Shown: piece by piece, positions 35,121-43,885 of the stretch | How positions within the stretch are numbered: the stretch's first letter is position 1 | Layout of the letters: every line of letters begins with the position of its first letter | Assembly (NCBI GenBank): GCA_963775245.1 | Contig: CAVZID010000021.1 | Coordinates: forward strand, 62,001-126,000 | DNA length: 64,000 nt | Direction: 5' to 3' | Origin: CAVSWT01 sp963775245 | Lineage (GTDB): Bacteria > Bacteroidota > Ignavibacteria > Ignavibacteriales > Ignavibacteriaceae | Notes under the pieces: generated by a model | Database searches by the model: none | What the model was told of the DNA's origin: nothing | Seen by the model: the letters and a program-made list of their open reading frames with translations, nothing else | Made by a program: the position numbers and the translations under genes

Positions 35121-36012
35121 TCAGTTCATTTCTTTCTCTTTCAGCTTCAATCGATTTATTATTAGCTAGTTCCAATAGTTCCCGGTAAGATAATTCCGGA
35201 TTATCTTTTAAAGATTTGAGAATTAATTTGTATTTCTCAAACTTATTTTTAAGCCTTGCTTTTTCGTATTCTATTTTTCCAAAAATTTTAAAGTATCTAT
35301 TTTCTATTTCCATATTTGATTTTTTATTTCGTTCAAGATTTAAAAGCAAGCCATCTAGTTCTGTGGATTTTATTTTCCAAAGTTCTTTCAATTTGACGTA
35401 TTCTTCCCGCTCAGATTTGGAAACTTTATATAGAAGTAATTTTTCATCAACATCCTTATTAGAATACAATCGACTAATACTTTTATTTTCAACTAAAAAT
35501 ATATTTTCTTTTAAAAGGCTATCGATGAAAAAATCAATATGACTGTATGTCTTATCAGAATTTGAACCTCTACTTATGCCTTTTATCAACTTAAATATTT
35601 TTCCTTTATCAGGGTTAAAATCCGGAATAAACATTTCGATTAACTGCTGATCTTCCAAAATTGATTTCAGATTCAATTCAGTTCCATCTAAATAACCTGA
35701 AATTGCGGCTAAGAAATACTCCCATTCTGTTTTCAAAACCAAAGCGATAATGTTGGGTAATGGCAAATTGCAGTAATCTCCTAAACGGATTATTTGATCG
35801 GCTGGAAGAAAATAGTGGTTGGAATCCAGATCAAAGATTCCCAAAAAATCATCCTGAGTTATATTAAGTACCGGTTTATCATCGCTGAATAAAATTGGAG
35901 AGTGATGATCTTTACATAGTCTTATCATCTCAAATTTCTCACCGTACATTTTAACAACTATTTGCTTAATATCGTCCGATAAGCCGACGACTTTATTATT
36001 AATAGAGTTCAT
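35095..36012 (-). CDS. Coiled-coil protein, N-terminal part of J-domain-like protein
   Basis: 305 residues, no recognised N-terminal family. Residues ~1-200 are mixed alpha/beta ('SPILFSDDKPVLNITQDDFL', 'FLPADQIIRLGDYCNLPLPN'); residues ~200-300 form a long charged coiled coil ('LKELWKIKSTELDGLLLNLE'). The frame ends after a Lys run; the next frame continues with a J-domain-like sequence, and one extra base in the T6 at 35113-35118 (+ strand) explains the break. Its partners are the WD40 gene downstream and the small Cys-rich gene 37 bases upstream. Probably an adaptor subunit. Function unknown. Confidence 0.6.
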   Translation of the reverse strand: MNSINNKVVGLSDDIKQIVVKMYGEKFEMIRLCKDHHSPILFSDDKPVLNITQDDFLGIFDLDSNHYFLPADQIIRLGDYCNLPLPNIIALVLKTEWEYFLAAISGYLDGTELNLKSILEDQQLIEMFIPDFNPDKGKIFKLIKGISRGSNSDKTYSHIDFFIDSLLKENIFLVENKSISRLYSNKDVDEKLLLYKVSKSEREEYVKLKELWKIKSTELDGLLLNLERNKKSNMEIENRYFKIFGKIEYEKARLKNKFEKYKLILKSLKDNPELSYRELLELANNKSIEAERERNELKKKDHQKP

Positions 36013-36049
36013 ATTTTTTCCCGATTATTTATAATAATAGATTACTCGG

Positions 36050-36349
36050 TTATGAATTTATAACTTCTTCAGTGACCCTGCTTTTATCCGATGACATTTC
36101 ATTAACACTAAAATTCTCTAAAGGTACGAAGCGCCGGTTGTAATAAGATTGCATCCTGACAGAAGCCCGGCTGCACTTACATTTCATATTTGTTACATCG
36201 GGAATTTCCACCAGACTAACTTGATGAGATCCGCAAGCGCATATGTAAAAGCCATTAATCGTGTATATTATACCTTTCCTCAAACGTGATGCACCATAAT
36301 CGAAATGATCATCTACACACAAAACTTTTTGTCCGATACTAAATTTCAT
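36050..36349 (-). CDS. Small Cys-rich protein, possibly zinc-binding
   Basis: 99 residues. 'FSIGQKVLCVDDHFDYGASR' and 'LRKGIIYTINGFYI' resemble a small KOW/SH3-like barrel; similar short proteins occur in phages and accessory loci. 'CACGSHQ' and 'MKCKCSRASV' supply four Cys that may hold a metal. It begins the leftward group that runs to the TIR gene. The function cannot be named. Confidence 0.55.
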   Translation of the reverse strand: MKFSIGQKVLCVDDHFDYGASRLRKGIIYTINGFYICACGSHQVSLVEIPDVTNMKCKCSRASVRMQSYYNRRFVPLENFSVNEMSSDKSRVTEEVINS

Positions 36350-36703
36350 GTTGCACTAATTGCTTTTTGAAAAACAATCGAATTTTAGAGAATGATTAAT
36401 GAGAAATATTTATATCAATAAGTATAAATGCAGATATAGTGCCGGTTAGCTAACTTATTATAAAATAATAGGTTATAAAATTATTGAAATTTATTTACCC
36501 GCTTATTAAATTGTTTGTGCGTAAATTGCACGGAAGTGGTAACTGCTTGATGAAGTGGAAACTAGTTTGCTTTAGGGGATTAAATTAAGATTTCAAAAAT
36601 GGTTTATGTTATAGATTTCTACTTAGAGTATTACAAAAATTTGGCATTCCTCTGTTTTCTTTTTAATTCGTTTCTGACTTAAATTTTAATTCAAAATAAA
36701 GTT
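36350..36703. other. 354-base intergenic stretch, nothing recognised
   Basis: AT-rich spacer between the stop of the giant TPR gene (36704) and the start of the Cys-rich small gene (36349). I see no ORF, clear hairpin or RNA gene; it should contain the promoter of the leftward 36349-31093 group. Confidence 0.4.
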
Positions 36704-39700
36704 TCACTTTATTTTCTCTTCCAATATCTTTAAATACCCTTCATCTTCTTTTGAAATAAACAATCCTTTCAATTTCATTACATATAAAGTCTCATATGCT
36801 TTCTGCCACCAACTTTTTGCTAATCTATTTCCAAGCTGTTCATTAATTGACGCCATTCTCCAATATGAAACCCATAAATCCCTTGCATATTCGGCTGAGT
36901 CCGGATTTCTTTTGCGTAAGTCTTCCCGGATTTTCAATGAGCTTTCATAGCTATTTAATGCGTTTTTTGTATCCCCCAGTGCTGTATAAATATCGCCTAT
37001 TCGGTCATATGAAATAGATAAATCCCTTGCATATTCGGCTGAGTCCGGATTTCTTTTGCGTAAGTCTTCAGCTATTTTCAATGAGCTTTCATAGCTATTT
37101 AATGCGTTTTTTGTATCCCCCAGTGCTGTATAAATATCGCCTATTCGGTCATATGAAATAGATAAATCCCTTGCATATTCGGCTGAGTCCGGATTTCTTT
37201 TGCGTAAGTCTTCAGCTATTTTCAATGAGCTTTCATAGCTATTTAATGCGTTTTTTGTATCCCCCAGTGCTTTATAAATATCGCCTATTCGGTCATATGA
37301 AATAGATAAATCCCTTGCATATTCGGCTGAGTCCGGATTTCTTTTGCGTAAGTCTTCAGCTATTTTCAATGAGCTTTCATAGCTATTTAATGCGTTTTTT
37401 GTATCCCCCAGTGCTGTATAAATATCGCCTACTTTGTTAAATGATACTGATAAATCCCTTGCATATTCGGCTGAGTCCGGATTTCTTTTGCGTAAGTCTA
37501 AGAATATTTTATGAGAGCTTTCATAGCTATTTAATGCGTTTTTTGTATCCCCCAGTGCTTTATAAATATCGCCTATTCGGTCATATGAAATAGATAAATC
37601 CCTTGCATATTCGGCTGAGTCCGGATTTCTTTTGCGTAAGTCTTCCCGGATTTTCAATGAGCTTTCATAGCTATTTAATGCGTTTTTTGTATCCCCCAGT
37701 GCTGTATAAATATCGCCTATTCGGTCATATGAAATAGATAAATCCCTTGCATATTCGGCTGAGTCCGGATTTCTTTTGCGTAAGTCTAAGAATATTTTAT
37801 GAGAGCTTTCATAGCTATTTAATGCGTTTTTTGTATCCCCCAGTGCTTTATAAATATCGCCTATTCGGTCATATGAAATAGATAAATCCCTTGCATATTC
37901 GGCTGAGTCCGGATTTCTTTTGCGTAAGTCTTCAGCTATTTTCAATGAGCTTTCATAGCTATTTAATGCGTTTTTTGTATCCCCCAGTGCTTTATAAATA
38001 TCGCCTATTCGTTCATATGAAATAGATAAATCCCTTGCATATTCGGCTGAGTCCGGATTTCTTTTGCGTAAGTCTTCCCGGATTTTCAATGAGCTTTCAT
38101 AGCTATTTAATGCGTTTTTTGTATCCCCCAGTGCTGTATAAATATCGCCTATTCGGTCATATGAAATAGATAAATCCCTTGCATATTCGGCTGAGTCCGG
38201 ATTTCTTTTGCGTAAGTCTAAGAATATTTTATGAGAGCTTTCATAGCTATTTAATGCGTTTTTTGTATCCCCCAGTGCTTTATAAATATCGCCTACTTTG
38301 TTAAATGATACTGATAAATCCCTTGCATATTCGGCTGAGTCCGGATTTCTTTTGCGTAAGTCTAAGAATATTTTATGAGAGCTTTCATAGCTATTTAATG
38401 CGTTTTTTGTATCCCCCAGTGCTTTATAAATATCGCCTACTTTGTTAAATGATACTGATAAATCCCTTGCATATTCGGCTGAGTCCGGATTTCTTTTGCG
38501 TAAGTCTAAGAATATTTTATGAGAGCTTTCATAGCTATTTAATGCGTTTTTTGTATCCCCCAGTGCTGTATAAATATCGCCTACTTTGTTAAATGATACT
38601 GATAAATCCCTTGCATATTCGGCTGAGTCCGGATTTCTTTTGCGTAAGTCTTCAGCTATTTTCAATGAGCTTTCATAGCTATTTAATGCGTTTTTTGTAT
38701 CCCCCAGTGCTGTATAAATATCGCCTACTTTGTTAAATGATACTGATAAATCCCTTGCATATTCGGCTGAGTCCGGATTTCTTTTGCGTAAGTCTAAGAA
38801 TATTTTATGAGAGCTTTCATAGCTATTTAATGCGTTTTTTGTATCCCCCAGTGCTTTATAAATATCGCCTACTTTGTTAAATGATACTGATAAATCCCTT
38901 GCATATTCGGCTGAGTCCGGATTTCTTTTGCGTAAGTCTAAGAATATTTTATGAGAGCTTTCATAGCTATTTAATGCGTTTTTTGTATCCCCCAGTGCTT
39001 TATAAATATCGCCTATTCGTTCATATGAAATAGATAAATCCCTTGCATATTCGGCTGAGTCCGGATTTATCTTCTTTAAATTATCGGCTGATTGATATGC
39101 AGATATTAATAATTTAAGCCTCAGTTTTAATTGAATTTCGTTTTTTGTACGATCTTCAAGGTTAAACCATAAGTTATTATTTAAAGCTCGCCTTTCATTT
39201 TCATTTAAATTTGTTATTTCAAAAAGAAAACACAACCAATCAATATTTTTTTTATTTTCAAATAAAATATCTTTTAAGGTTAGGGAATATTCACCCGTTT
39301 TATAATCATCCCACCAATATGTTCCGTAGGTTTCTGCAGCTCTCTGTTTGTTATCGCATTTAAACAAATGCCATAATATTTCACTTAACCTTTGCGGGTC
39401 ATTTTCTTCAAGTTTTTCTAACTCTGCAGCAAAATTAGTGTGCAGATGTTTTACTTCTTCATCAACATTCAATATTGTTTTTGTCAAACTTTCACGTGCC
39501 TGCAGATGCCGGTAATCCCATAAACCCAGCTCACCTCTTTGCACAAAATGGCTCCGCAAGTATCTTCTCAATGCTGCAAAATTTAATACATCCCATTCGA
39601 CATTCGTGTAATTGTTTATCAACCCTTCAAGGTCGCTCTCCCGTAAACCGTTGCGGGATATTCCTATATAGCTTAAAACTGTTTTGGAAAATTCTTCTCC

Positions 39701-41311
39701 AAACCTCTCACATCTCTTAAAGACATAATTATACATTTCTGTTATACCGGCAGGTAATTCCATCGCTGTTGTCAATAACAACTGTTCAAGCTTCTCTTCT
39801 GCATTTCCTTTCAGCTCCTTCATCCTGCTGAAATCATCTTCATCAAGCAGCAGAAATTCATCTACCGCCATAGTCAGCCACAATGCATTACCGTATGCAA
39901 AGCTTCCGTCTTCTCTTTTCTTCTCAAGAAGTATTTTTACTGCTTTTGGGTTTAGTGTTTTATGGTAACGACTGCATATTATGGTTATAATTTTTTCAGC
40001 ATCGCTTAAGTTCATTGGCTTAAGCTCTTTAAGTTTCATTCCTTTTCGTTTGGAGAGGTTGTTTGTTTCCTCACCTTCAACGGCAGTAAATATTAATTTT
40101 GCATTTTCAGGCAGCAGTTCCGGCAGCCAGTTTACATACCTTGCATTAGGTGTTTGTTCAAACTGGTTTAATGCATCCACAAGAATAACAATACGTTTAT
40201 TTACTGCTATTCTTGATAAAAGCTGTGCAAACATTTTTGAGAGGTCATCAAAGCTGTTTTTTCCCTTTAGCTCCTCTCTTATATCTAAACTTAAATCCTC
40301 TGCAAGTTCTTCTATCCAGATAGTAAGCATATTGGTTAGGCTGCTGGAGCGCAAACTTATGCCTGCTGCGTGGGTTAGTAATAAAACATCTTCCATTATC
40401 AGTTCTTTGTATAACTTTGCAAACAATGCACTTTTTCCGCTGCCCGATTCCCCGGTTAAGCACAAACCGGCATTCTCAAAACCGGTTTCCGCCAGTGCAA
40501 AATCTTTAAGCTCATTTATTACATCTTCCCTCCCGCTGAAGGTGATTGTTCGTTCCTCAATAAAGTCTTCAAGATATTTCCTTTCTTCTTCCTCCCAGGT
40601 TTTTGCACGGGTTTCTTCAAATTCCCTGGTCTCTTCATCAAGTTCCTTCCATAATTGTTCTAAAATCTGTTTCTTAAATTCATCCAGCCCGGTAACTCTG
40701 TTTCCATCCCAATCTGCCTTATAATTAAATACCCGGTTACTGCCTACTTTATCTATTATCAACTGCTTAAAATCATTTAATCTTCTGCGGGCAAAACTTT
40801 CATTAAGTGAAGGATTAAATGCATCCGAATAATCCGCTCTTTTTTCAGGCGGTAGTTTATCGTAAGGCAGCGGTTCACGGAAAAAGAAAAAGCTTCTTTG
40901 TAACTGTTCTTTGCTTGCAAGTACCCCGTATTCAATCTCAAGCACCGTTACGCTCTTCTCTTTAAGTCCGGACTGAAATCCTTTTTCTGTTTCGGCGTCT
41001 TTAATTCTTTTCTCTGAAGGAACCCATCCGTAACGGTCACCGATGATACCTATAAAAAACGGTTTGCATCTGTCAATTTCATTCAGGCATACTTTAAGTA
41101 CTGTTAGTTCTTTCTGTTCACGCTCTTTTTCGTCGGTGGTTTCCACTCCCCACCGGAGATCTATTGGCTCAAGGCGGACACGTCTTTCGGCAAGTCGTTC
41201 TTCAAGTTCGGGAAAAACATAATCCCGCAGCACATCCCTTTCCGCCATCATATCGGTAAATGTGCTGGAGATAAAAATAGGCTGAGTCTTCCAGATGTAA
41301 GTTTGGGGCAT
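36704..41311 (-). CDS. DUF4062-STAND NTPase with near-identical 48-residue TPR array
   Basis: 1535 residues. DUF4062 domain at ~9-115 ('PIFISSTFTDMMAERDVLRD', 'PIDLRWGVETTDEKE', 'GIIGDRYGWVPSEKR'). P-loop 'GLCLTGESGSGKSALFAKLY' (~residue 287) and Walker B 'RIVILVDALNQFEQT' (~377), then helical and winged-helix segments (~400-745). Next come 15 consecutive TPR-like repeats of 48 residues ending at a degenerate last unit; each contains 'LRKRNPDSAEYARDLS' and 'ALGDTKNALNSYES'. The array forms the sensing superhelix expected at the C-terminus of a STAND switch. Repeat identity at DNA level is extreme, so the length and order are likely to vary between strains. Paralogous to 56944-61617 over the N-terminal ~700 residues. 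Predicted cytoplasmic immune or self-recognition receptor; effector mechanism unknown. Confidence 0.85.
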   Translation of the reverse strand: MPQTYIWKTQPIFISSTFTDMMAERDVLRDYVFPELEERLAERRVRLEPIDLRWGVETTDEKEREQKELTVLKVCLNEIDRCKPFFIGIIGDRYGWVPSEKRIKDAETEKGFQSGLKEKSVTVLEIEYGVLASKEQLQRSFFFFREPLPYDKLPPEKRADYSDAFNPSLNESFARRRLNDFKQLIIDKVGSNRVFNYKADWDGNRVTGLDEFKKQILEQLWKELDEETREFEETRAKTWEEEERKYLEDFIEERTITFSGREDVINELKDFALAETGFENAGLCLTGESGSGKSALFAKLYKELIMEDVLLLTHAAGISLRSSSLTNMLTIWIEELAEDLSLDIREELKGKNSFDDLSKMFAQLLSRIAVNKRIVILVDALNQFEQTPNARYVNWLPELLPENAKLIFTAVEGEETNNLSKRKGMKLKELKPMNLSDAEKIITIICSRYHKTLNPKAVKILLEKKREDGSFAYGNALWLTMAVDEFLLLDEDDFSRMKELKGNAEEKLEQLLLTTAMELPAGITEMYNYVFKRCERFGEEFSKTVLSYIGISRNGLRESDLEGLINNYTNVEWDVLNFAALRRYLRSHFVQRGELGLWDYRHLQARESLTKTILNVDEEVKHLHTNFAAELEKLEENDPQRLSEILWHLFKCDNKQRAAETYGTYWWDDYKTGEYSLTLKDILFENKKNIDWLCFLFEITNLNENERRALNNNLWFNLEDRTKNEIQLKLRLKLLISAYQSADNLKKINPDSAEYARDLSISYERIGDIYKALGDTKNALNSYESSHKIFLDLRKRNPDSAEYARDLSVSFNKVGDIYKALGDTKNALNSYESSHKIFLDLRKRNPDSAEYARDLSVSFNKVGDIYTALGDTKNALNSYESSLKIAEDLRKRNPDSAEYARDLSVSFNKVGDIYTALGDTKNALNSYESSHKIFLDLRKRNPDSAEYARDLSVSFNKVGDIYKALGDTKNALNSYESSHKIFLDLRKRNPDSAEYARDLSVSFNKVGDIYKALGDTKNALNSYESSHKIFLDLRKRNPDSAEYARDLSISYDRIGDIYTALGDTKNALNSYESSLKIREDLRKRNPDSAEYARDLSISYERIGDIYKALGDTKNALNSYESSLKIAEDLRKRNPDSAEYARDLSISYDRIGDIYKALGDTKNALNSYESSHKIFLDLRKRNPDSAEYARDLSISYDRIGDIYTALGDTKNALNSYESSLKIREDLRKRNPDSAEYARDLSISYDRIGDIYKALGDTKNALNSYESSHKIFLDLRKRNPDSAEYARDLSVSFNKVGDIYTALGDTKNALNSYESSLKIAEDLRKRNPDSAEYARDLSISYDRIGDIYKALGDTKNALNSYESSLKIAEDLRKRNPDSAEYARDLSISYDRIGDIYTALGDTKNALNSYESSLKIAEDLRKRNPDSAEYARDLSISYDRIGDIYTALGDTKNALNSYESSLKIREDLRKRNPDSAEYARDLWVSYWRMASINEQLGNRLAKSWWQKAYETLYVMKLKGLFISKEDEGYLKILEEKIK
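36901..39066 (-). repeat. Tandem 144-bp coding repeats (15 units, near-identical)
   Basis: Units recur every 144 bases: the same codons start at 36901, 37045 and so on. Most of each unit is identical in DNA including silent positions. Differences fall in three short blocks: 'SHKIFLD', 'SLKIAED' or 'SLKIRED'; 'SISYDRI', 'SISYERI' or 'SVSFNKV'; and 'YTA' or 'YKA'. These variants are recombined in many orders. This is a signature of unequal crossing-over or gene conversion. Assembly of such an array from short reads may also be unreliable. Confidence 0.9.
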
Positions 41312-41407
41312 ATGTGTTCATCCTTAAAATATACGAAACTCCCATACAGGATGAAATTTTATTTTTAATTATAAGCTGAACCTAATACGGATAATTCTAT
41401 TGAATTC

Positions 41408-42304
41408 CTATTTCCACTTTGTCAAAAATTCTTTAACAGCCGGTATAGTCGAAGACGGATAATCGGTTTTTAATATTTTAAAATCGTCTTTTTTAATTCC
41501 CATTTCATCAAACCACTTAGTCAAGTATTTTCTAATAATATCGTAATCCTGGGGATACTCTTTCACAGGATTAACTTCAAGCACCATCACATTTAGGTCC
41601 TTAACCTGTGTTCCGGTTTTTAATAAACCATAATCCTTTTCATCAAATTTTTCTTGCCAATTCGGATCATTACGAAAAACGGCTACCTGATTGGAATTAG
41701 GAAGAATATATGTGAATCTATTTTTGATAGAATTTTTAGTGTATTTCCAATAGATATATCCGTCTGTCAAAATTATCAAATAATTATGATAATCCTTTTT
41801 ATTAATTATGCATTTCTGGTTTACTTCATCTTTAAAAAAACTCCAAATATCTGCACCGGAGAAATTCTTTTGTTGAACTGCATCATTATATAAAGAATTT
41901 AGGTTACTTTTAAATATCGAATCAATGGAGTGATATTTAATCTTTCTATCTTTAATTGCCAAACTTTCAAAATCAATATTAAGATTGGAAGCAATCTGTG
42001 AAAATTGGGGAGCTTCATGTTCCGGGTAAAAGATAACCTTTATCTTGTCAAATGAGTTAATAAGACCTTTGGATTTTATATTTTGTTTAATAATATCTAC
42101 GACAGTAAGTATTATTTCTTTATCTCTTTGTACCTGATCGGGATGAAGATCAGGTTTAATCCTATCGGATAAATCCAACAAGACGGTAATATTATATTGC
42201 TGGTAACCGGGCTTAGTTTCTTTTTCTTTATTTGAACAGGAATTAAAAACCCAAACAAGAAAAAGAATTGAAATTATAACTTTAAAGGAACCCTTATTTT
42301 TCAT
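41408..42304 (-). CDS. Lipoprotein with vWA-like domain
   Basis: 298 residues. The signal peptide ends in 'FNSC' (Cys23), so it is probably a lipoprotein. 'NITVLLDLSDRIK' (Asp44, Ser46) resembles the first strand and metal site of a von Willebrand A domain, though the usual DxSxS is incomplete; 'NYLIILTDGYIYWK' fits the later vWA strand. vWA domains in conflict modules often serve as recruitment or assembly platforms. Its start overlaps the stop of the four-TM gene by 4 bases, so the two likely form one membrane complex. Its relation to the adjacent STAND gene (start at 41311) is by position only. Confidence 0.6.
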   Translation of the reverse strand: MKNKGSFKVIISILFLVWVFNSCSNKEKETKPGYQQYNITVLLDLSDRIKPDLHPDQVQRDKEIILTVVDIIKQNIKSKGLINSFDKIKVIFYPEHEAPQFSQIASNLNIDFESLAIKDRKIKYHSIDSIFKSNLNSLYNDAVQQKNFSGADIWSFFKDEVNQKCIINKKDYHNYLIILTDGYIYWKYTKNSIKNRFTYILPNSNQVAVFRNDPNWQEKFDEKDYGLLKTGTQVKDLNVMVLEVNPVKEYPQDYDIIRKYLTKWFDEMGIKKDDFKILKTDYPSSTIPAVKEFLTKWK

Positions 42305-43521
42305 TTAAATTCCGACTTAATTTTCTTAATAAAATCTTCCTTTATATTTTCTTGTGCATTGATCTCTTGCTGCTCAACCTGCATACCGGTAAGATAATTT
42401 AACCAGCCGGTCCAAAATGAATTAATATTGTTCTCTAGCAGCACAAAATCAAAAAATTTGGAATTTATGAAAGCTTCTGCTTTTTTAATTTCCCCTTTAA
42501 TACTCTCGATTTTGGTATTTATATCATAAATTTTTGTATTTAAATTAATTATTTCATTCTTGTGTTCCTTAATTTTATCTTCCCTTCTTTTAACAGCAAC
42601 TTTCACTACATCAAATTTTTGAAAACCTTCGGTAACAAAAGTAAGTATAAGGCCCCATACAATGTAAACCACAAACCCTGCAAAAATAATTAACCAAAAG
42701 TTCACATCATGAATTGCAATGGAAAGATTATACGGCGGCATATTTTCCGGTGAATTTATAATTATTGCATCATAAATTTTAGAGGTAATTTCATATGCTA
42801 AAATGCAATCAAATATAAATGTAACTAATAAAAGAGAGACCATTTTCAGATAACCGGTAATTTTTTTCTCTTCAAGGAATTTGTGTATTAAATATCCTAG
42901 CGCAAGAAAGATAAAAGGTGAGACTAAAATTAAAATGAACGCTGCTGCTCCGGTATTTAGTGATTCGATAAAAGACTTAGCATAAAAGATAGTGTTGAGA
43001 ACAACGTTTTGTGTAAAATCAATTTTCCTGAAAAATGCCGAGTATATAGCGGAACTATAAAAAATCCATAAATCAACCGTGAGAAAAATGAAAATTAAAA
43101 GACCTAAATAAAAACCAAGTTTATCCGGTTTTTCGATGTGCAGACTTCCGGAAGGATTTTGTTTTATGTCGTTTATTTCATCGATTAAAATACCGATTTT
43201 GTCTTTGATTTCGGGGATTTTAGTATTTTCTAAATTTTCTTTATCTATTATCAGTTTATCTTTATCCGTTTCAAGTTGTACCTTTTCTGCTTTATATTTT
43301 TGTCTAAATGATTCAGTTTTTGAAGTATCGTATTCACTTTTTATCTTGAAATTTTGATATAATACTTCCAAATTCGATTGTAAGGCAATTCTGTTACCTT
43401 TTGCCTGACCGGCTGTTTCAAAGCCCAATTTCAACCAGTATCTTACACTTTTTTTTGGCCCATCATTATTATCTAAATTATTCCCTTTTTCATTTGATTT
43501 TTTTTCATCATCAGAATTCAT
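42301..43521 (-). CDS. Four-TM coiled-coil membrane protein
   Basis: 406 residues. A cytoplasmic N-terminal coiled coil (~50-120), four membrane segments (about 136-158, 190-212, 225-243, 273-295), a second coiled coil (~305-360) and a C-terminal tail. There is no named family that I recognise. The topology of four helices flanked by coiled coils resembles pore-forming or membrane-effector proteins seen beside nucleotide-signalling systems. It is co-translated with the vWA-like lipoprotein. It could be a membrane effector or sensor. Confidence 0.55.
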   Translation of the reverse strand: MNSDDEKKSNEKGNNLDNNDGPKKSVRYWLKLGFETAGQAKGNRIALQSNLEVLYQNFKIKSEYDTSKTESFRQKYKAEKVQLETDKDKLIIDKENLENTKIPEIKDKIGILIDEINDIKQNPSGSLHIEKPDKLGFYLGLLIFIFLTVDLWIFYSSAIYSAFFRKIDFTQNVVLNTIFYAKSFIESLNTGAAAFILILVSPFIFLALGYLIHKFLEEKKITGYLKMVSLLLVTFIFDCILAYEITSKIYDAIIINSPENMPPYNLSIAIHDVNFWLIIFAGFVVYIVWGLILTFVTEGFQKFDVVKVAVKRREDKIKEHKNEIINLNTKIYDINTKIESIKGEIKKAEAFINSKFFDFVLLENNINSFWTGWLNYLTGMQVEQQEINAQENIKEDFIKKIKSEFK

Positions 43522-43885
43522 AGCCCCACCTTTTAATTTTTAATTATCTTTTTAGTATCCTATAAAAATAGGATTTATTAGTAACTAATGATTAAATCTA
43601 ATTTTAGGATTGTTTCGGAGTATAGGTAAGTAATTCAATGAAAAATACTTTTGTAAATCTGATAAAATATTTTATTTGCTTATAAGATAATCATATCATA
43701 TTTATTGGTCAATTAAAGTCTTGAGAAAATTTAACTTTCATTGAAAAAATAATTGCTGAAGGATTTAAAATTTTGATTCAATAAATATATTAATCAGCTC
43801 TTCAATTTATTAAAAAAGTCAATATTCTTTTCTCCACTTGTCAATATATTTTTTATATTACTAGTGGGCTTAATGTGAGGTTTCC
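43522..43885. other. 364-base divergent intergenic region
   Basis: Separates the leftward membrane protein (start 43521) from the rightward RHS lipoprotein (start 43886). Very AT-rich. A GAGGT site lies just before the RHS ATG. No repeat or RNA gene seen. It should hold both promoters. Confidence 0.4.

Noticed and set aside
36901..39066. Regular 144-base repeats as a possible CRISPR array or VNTR noncoding repeat
   Set aside because: Units are contiguous without unique spacers and are in-frame with a large ORF encoding TPR-like repeats.
39981..40724. 247-residue plus-strand ORF inside the giant STAND gene
   Set aside because: It is Ser/Phe-rich antisense translation of the conserved P-loop and helical region and has no start signal or family.
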